From NCBI GenBank assembly GCA_965277345.1, contig CBDICI010000003.1, positions 1-64,000 on the forward strand: 64,000 bases of DNA, written 5' to 3'. Source of the DNA: CAIOYC01 sp965277345 (GTDB lineage Bacteria > Pseudomonadota > Alphaproteobacteria > Caulobacterales > Caulobacteraceae). Made by a program: the position numbers and the translations under genes. Positions 62,450 through 64,000 of this stretch are shown piece by piece. Numbering within the stretch: the stretch's first letter is position 1; each line of letters starts with the position of its first letter. The notes below the pieces were generated by a model. The model saw only the letters and a program-made list of their open reading frames with translations. It did no database searches and was not told the origin of the DNA.

Positions 62450-63085
62450 GTGAGCACCGACCCTAGCGCGATCAAGGCCGCCCGCGCGCATCTGGCCGCC
62501 GTCGATCCAGCGCTCGCCAGGGCCGACGCCGCCACGCCGGAGTTCGCCTGGCGCGTCTGGGACAGCGGCTATCGCGGCCTTGCAGAGATCATCGTCGGCC
62601 AGCAGGTCTCCACCCTCGCCGCCGACGCGATCTGGGCCCGCTTCGACAAGGGTGTGGGCGGGGTGAATGCCGGCAACGTCCTCAAGTTCGATATCGACGG
62701 CCTGAAAGGCTTCGGCCTGTCCCGCCCGAAGGCCCGTTATGTGCTCGCCATCGCCGAGGCGGAGCGCGATGGGGCGATCGACTTCCACGCCCTGCGCACC
62801 CAGGATGACGAGGCCGCGCTCGCCGCCCTGACCGGGCTCGTCGGCGTCGGCCGCTGGACCGCTGAGGTCTATCTGATGTTCTGCGAGGGGCGGCTCGACT
62901 TCTTTCCCGCCGCCGACATCGCCCTGCAGGAGGGGTTGCGCCTGGCGGACGGGGCGGAGCAACGCTTGTCGGTCAAGGCCCTCTATGCCCGCGCCGAGGC
63001 ATGGCGCCCGCATCGCGGCGTGGCGGCCCACCTGCTCTGGGCGCTGTACGGCGGGGTAAAGCGCGGTGAAATCGTGATCGACTGA
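62450..63085 (+). CDS. AlkA-type DNA-3-methyladenine glycosylase
   Basis: HhH-GPD base excision enzyme, 211 residues from GTG 62450. The helix-hairpin-helix is ALTGLVGVGRWTAEVYLMFC, and the catalytic Asp is in FFPAADIALQEGLR. N-terminal GLAEIIVGQQVSTLAADAIW is typical of AlkA. Repairs alkylated bases. No linked ada gene. Confidence 0.92.
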   Translation: MSTDPSAIKAARAHLAAVDPALARADAATPEFAWRVWDSGYRGLAEIIVGQQVSTLAADAIWARFDKGVGGVNAGNVLKFDIDGLKGFGLSRPKARYVLAIAEAERDGAIDFHALRTQDDEAALAALTGLVGVGRWTAEVYLMFCEGRLDFFPAADIALQEGLRLADGAEQRLSVKALYARAEAWRPHRGVAAHLLWALYGGVKRGEIVID

Positions 63086-63240
63086 TTTGGCCCGGTCCTA
63101 TCGGGTGTCATGGAGATGTCGCCAGGAATCGCTTAAAGCTCCGGCGCGAGAGGGCCAAGGACCGCCCTGTTTCCAGCCTTGGGGAGACTCGTCTTCAAGC
63201 GTCGGTGCAACTCAACGCCTTGGCGGGGGAGGGTCCTGCC

Positions 63241-63807
63241 ATGACCATGCAGGTGCTGTCGCGCCCGCCCTCCGGTTGGCCGGCCCTGGTGCTGAACGCC
63301 GACTATCGGCCGCTATCCTATTACCCGCTGTCGCTCTGGCCCTGGCAGGAAGTGATCAAGGCGGTGTTCCTGGAGCGGGTGGATGTGATCTCCAGCTATG
63401 ACCACGTTGTGCGCTCGCCCTCCTTCGAGATGCAACTGCCGAGCGTCGTGGCGCTGAAGCACTACGTGGCGCAGGATCGCTCGCCCGCCTTCACCCGCTT
63501 CAACCTGTTCCTGCGCGATGGCTTCGCCTGCCAGTATTGCGGCTCGCCGGACGAGCTGACCTTCGATCATGTCCTGCCGCGCTCCAAGGGCGGGCGCACC
63601 ACCTGGGAGAACATCGTCACCGCCTGTGCGCCGTGCAACCTGTCCAAGGGCGGACGCACGCCGCGCGAGGCGCAGATGGGCCTGCACCGCACCGCCCGCC
63701 GCCCCACCATGTACGAGCTGCAGGAGCAGGGCCGCCGCTTTCCCCCCGGCCACCTGCACGAGAGCTGGCTCGACTATCTCTACTGGGACATCGAACTGGA
63801 AGCGTGA
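63241..63807 (+). CDS. HNH endonuclease
   Basis: 188 residues from ATG 63241 (GGGGGAGGG about 7 bases upstream). HNH motif with zinc Cys pairs: ACQYCGSPDELTFDHVLPRS, KGGRTTWENIVTACAPCNLS. N-terminal WPALVLNADYRPLSYYPLSL and C-terminal PTMYELQEQGRRFPPGHLHE are shared by a widespread, chromosomally encoded HNH family. Biological role unknown; not obviously part of a restriction system. Confidence 0.93.
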   Translation: MTMQVLSRPPSGWPALVLNADYRPLSYYPLSLWPWQEVIKAVFLERVDVISSYDHVVRSPSFEMQLPSVVALKHYVAQDRSPAFTRFNLFLRDGFACQYCGSPDELTFDHVLPRSKGGRTTWENIVTACAPCNLSKGGRTPREAQMGLHRTARRPTMYELQEQGRRFPPGHLHESWLDYLYWDIELEA

Positions 63808-63814
63808 GGCGGTT

Positions 63815-64000
63815 TCAGGCCGCCGGCTCGGGCGTCCGCCGCCGGCGTGCGGCCAGCTCGGAATACTGCCAGGCCAGCATGGCCGGGACGCCGATGGTCA
63901 GATCCTTGGCCCGGCGCAGCAGGGCGACGGCGAGGGTCACCTCCGGCGTCAGCCCGAACAGCGGCGCCACCAGCACATAGGCGCTCTCCTGAAAGCCGAG
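63815..64000 (-). CDS. HpnL/LPG-synthase-like membrane protein, C-terminal end only
   Basis: The last 61 residues of a gene running off the window: LGFQESAYVLVAPLFGL, VTLAVALLRRAKDLTIGVPA, then a basic tail ELAARRRRTPEPA. The GxQE-[GS]-AY/LFGL pattern matches the last helices of lysylphosphatidylglycerol-synthase-like (UPF0104/HpnL) membrane proteins, some of which serve hopanoid synthesis. Assignment is limited by the short fragment. Confidence 0.65.
   Translation of the reverse strand, partial: LGFQESAYVLVAPLFGLTPEVTLAVALLRRAKDLTIGVPAMLAWQYSELAARRRRTPEPAA

Noticed and set aside
63241..63807. HNH gene as part of a restriction or defence system
   Set aside because: No methyltransferase, helicase or other defence gene lies nearby. 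It belongs to a widely conserved chromosomal family.

Overview
The window is almost entirely a high-G+C alphaproteobacterial chromosome. Gene content and order point to the Caulobacterales (Caulobacter/Phenylobacterium-like); this is inference. The supporting signs are an F0 operon with separate b' and b genes and no F1 genes nearby, a divergent tlpA/argH pair followed by an LptM-like lipoprotein and lysA, hpt plus a zinc-ribbon/DUF3426 gene divergent from ftsEX, and divergent ccr/ecm genes of the ethylmalonyl-CoA pathway. The first ~800 bases do not belong to this genome. They have lower G+C and eukaryotic codon use, and they encode an F-box protein interrupted by a 51-bp intron with a fungal donor, branch point and acceptor. 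They join an smc gene that has lost its N-terminus, so the contig is most simply a fungal-bacterial chimera.

Layout. 808-4402: 5'-truncated smc, then a decayed parDE toxin-antitoxin pair. 4449-7157: atpI-atpB-atpE-atpF'-atpF. 7305-11044: leuB (minus strand), an HTH protein with a possible operator, icd, and a frameshifted DUF2939 gene. 11056-16474: alaS (minus strand), a TPR lipoprotein translationally coupled to ispE. 16570-19116: a two-hairpin repeat, amtB, a fasciclin protein. 19207-25822: glyQ, a DUF559 nuclease-like gene embedded in palindromic repeats, a glyS carrying in-frame insertions, and ppdK. 25841-33571: membrane protein, M48 protease, GFA protein, DUF2059 protein, KAS III enzyme, a degenerate Nudix/NrtR-like regulator, HD hydrolase, universal stress protein and small conserved genes. 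33620-40034: lipoprotein, MoxR ATPase, acidic protein, TPR-glycosyltransferase-like protein, hydroxybutyryl-CoA dehydrogenase, and a Phd/VapC pair. 40117-47000: ppa, tlpA/argH/lptM/lysA, an EF-hand protein, and a cluster of two toxin-antitoxin pairs. 47178-53640: hpt, DUF3426, ftsE, ftsX, ydcF, plsC, chaC, hisC. 53834-64000: serine hydrolase, a small membrane protein, ccr, ecm, two membrane microproteins missed by length filters, cspA, a DMT transporter, gluQ, a TetR regulator divergent from a microprotein, a DNA glycosylase, an HNH nuclease, and the end of an HpnL-like membrane protein.

The main accessory signal is a set of palindromic intergenic repeats of several families. C/G-run hairpin elements sit within a few bases of stop codons at seven sites. 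One element of this family lies in frame inside glyS, and another is open in frame with the DUF559 gene between glyQ and glyS. A 103-bp two-hairpin element occurs twice in inverted orientation and supplies the amtB stop codon. No rRNA, tRNA, CRISPR array or insertion sequence was recognised.
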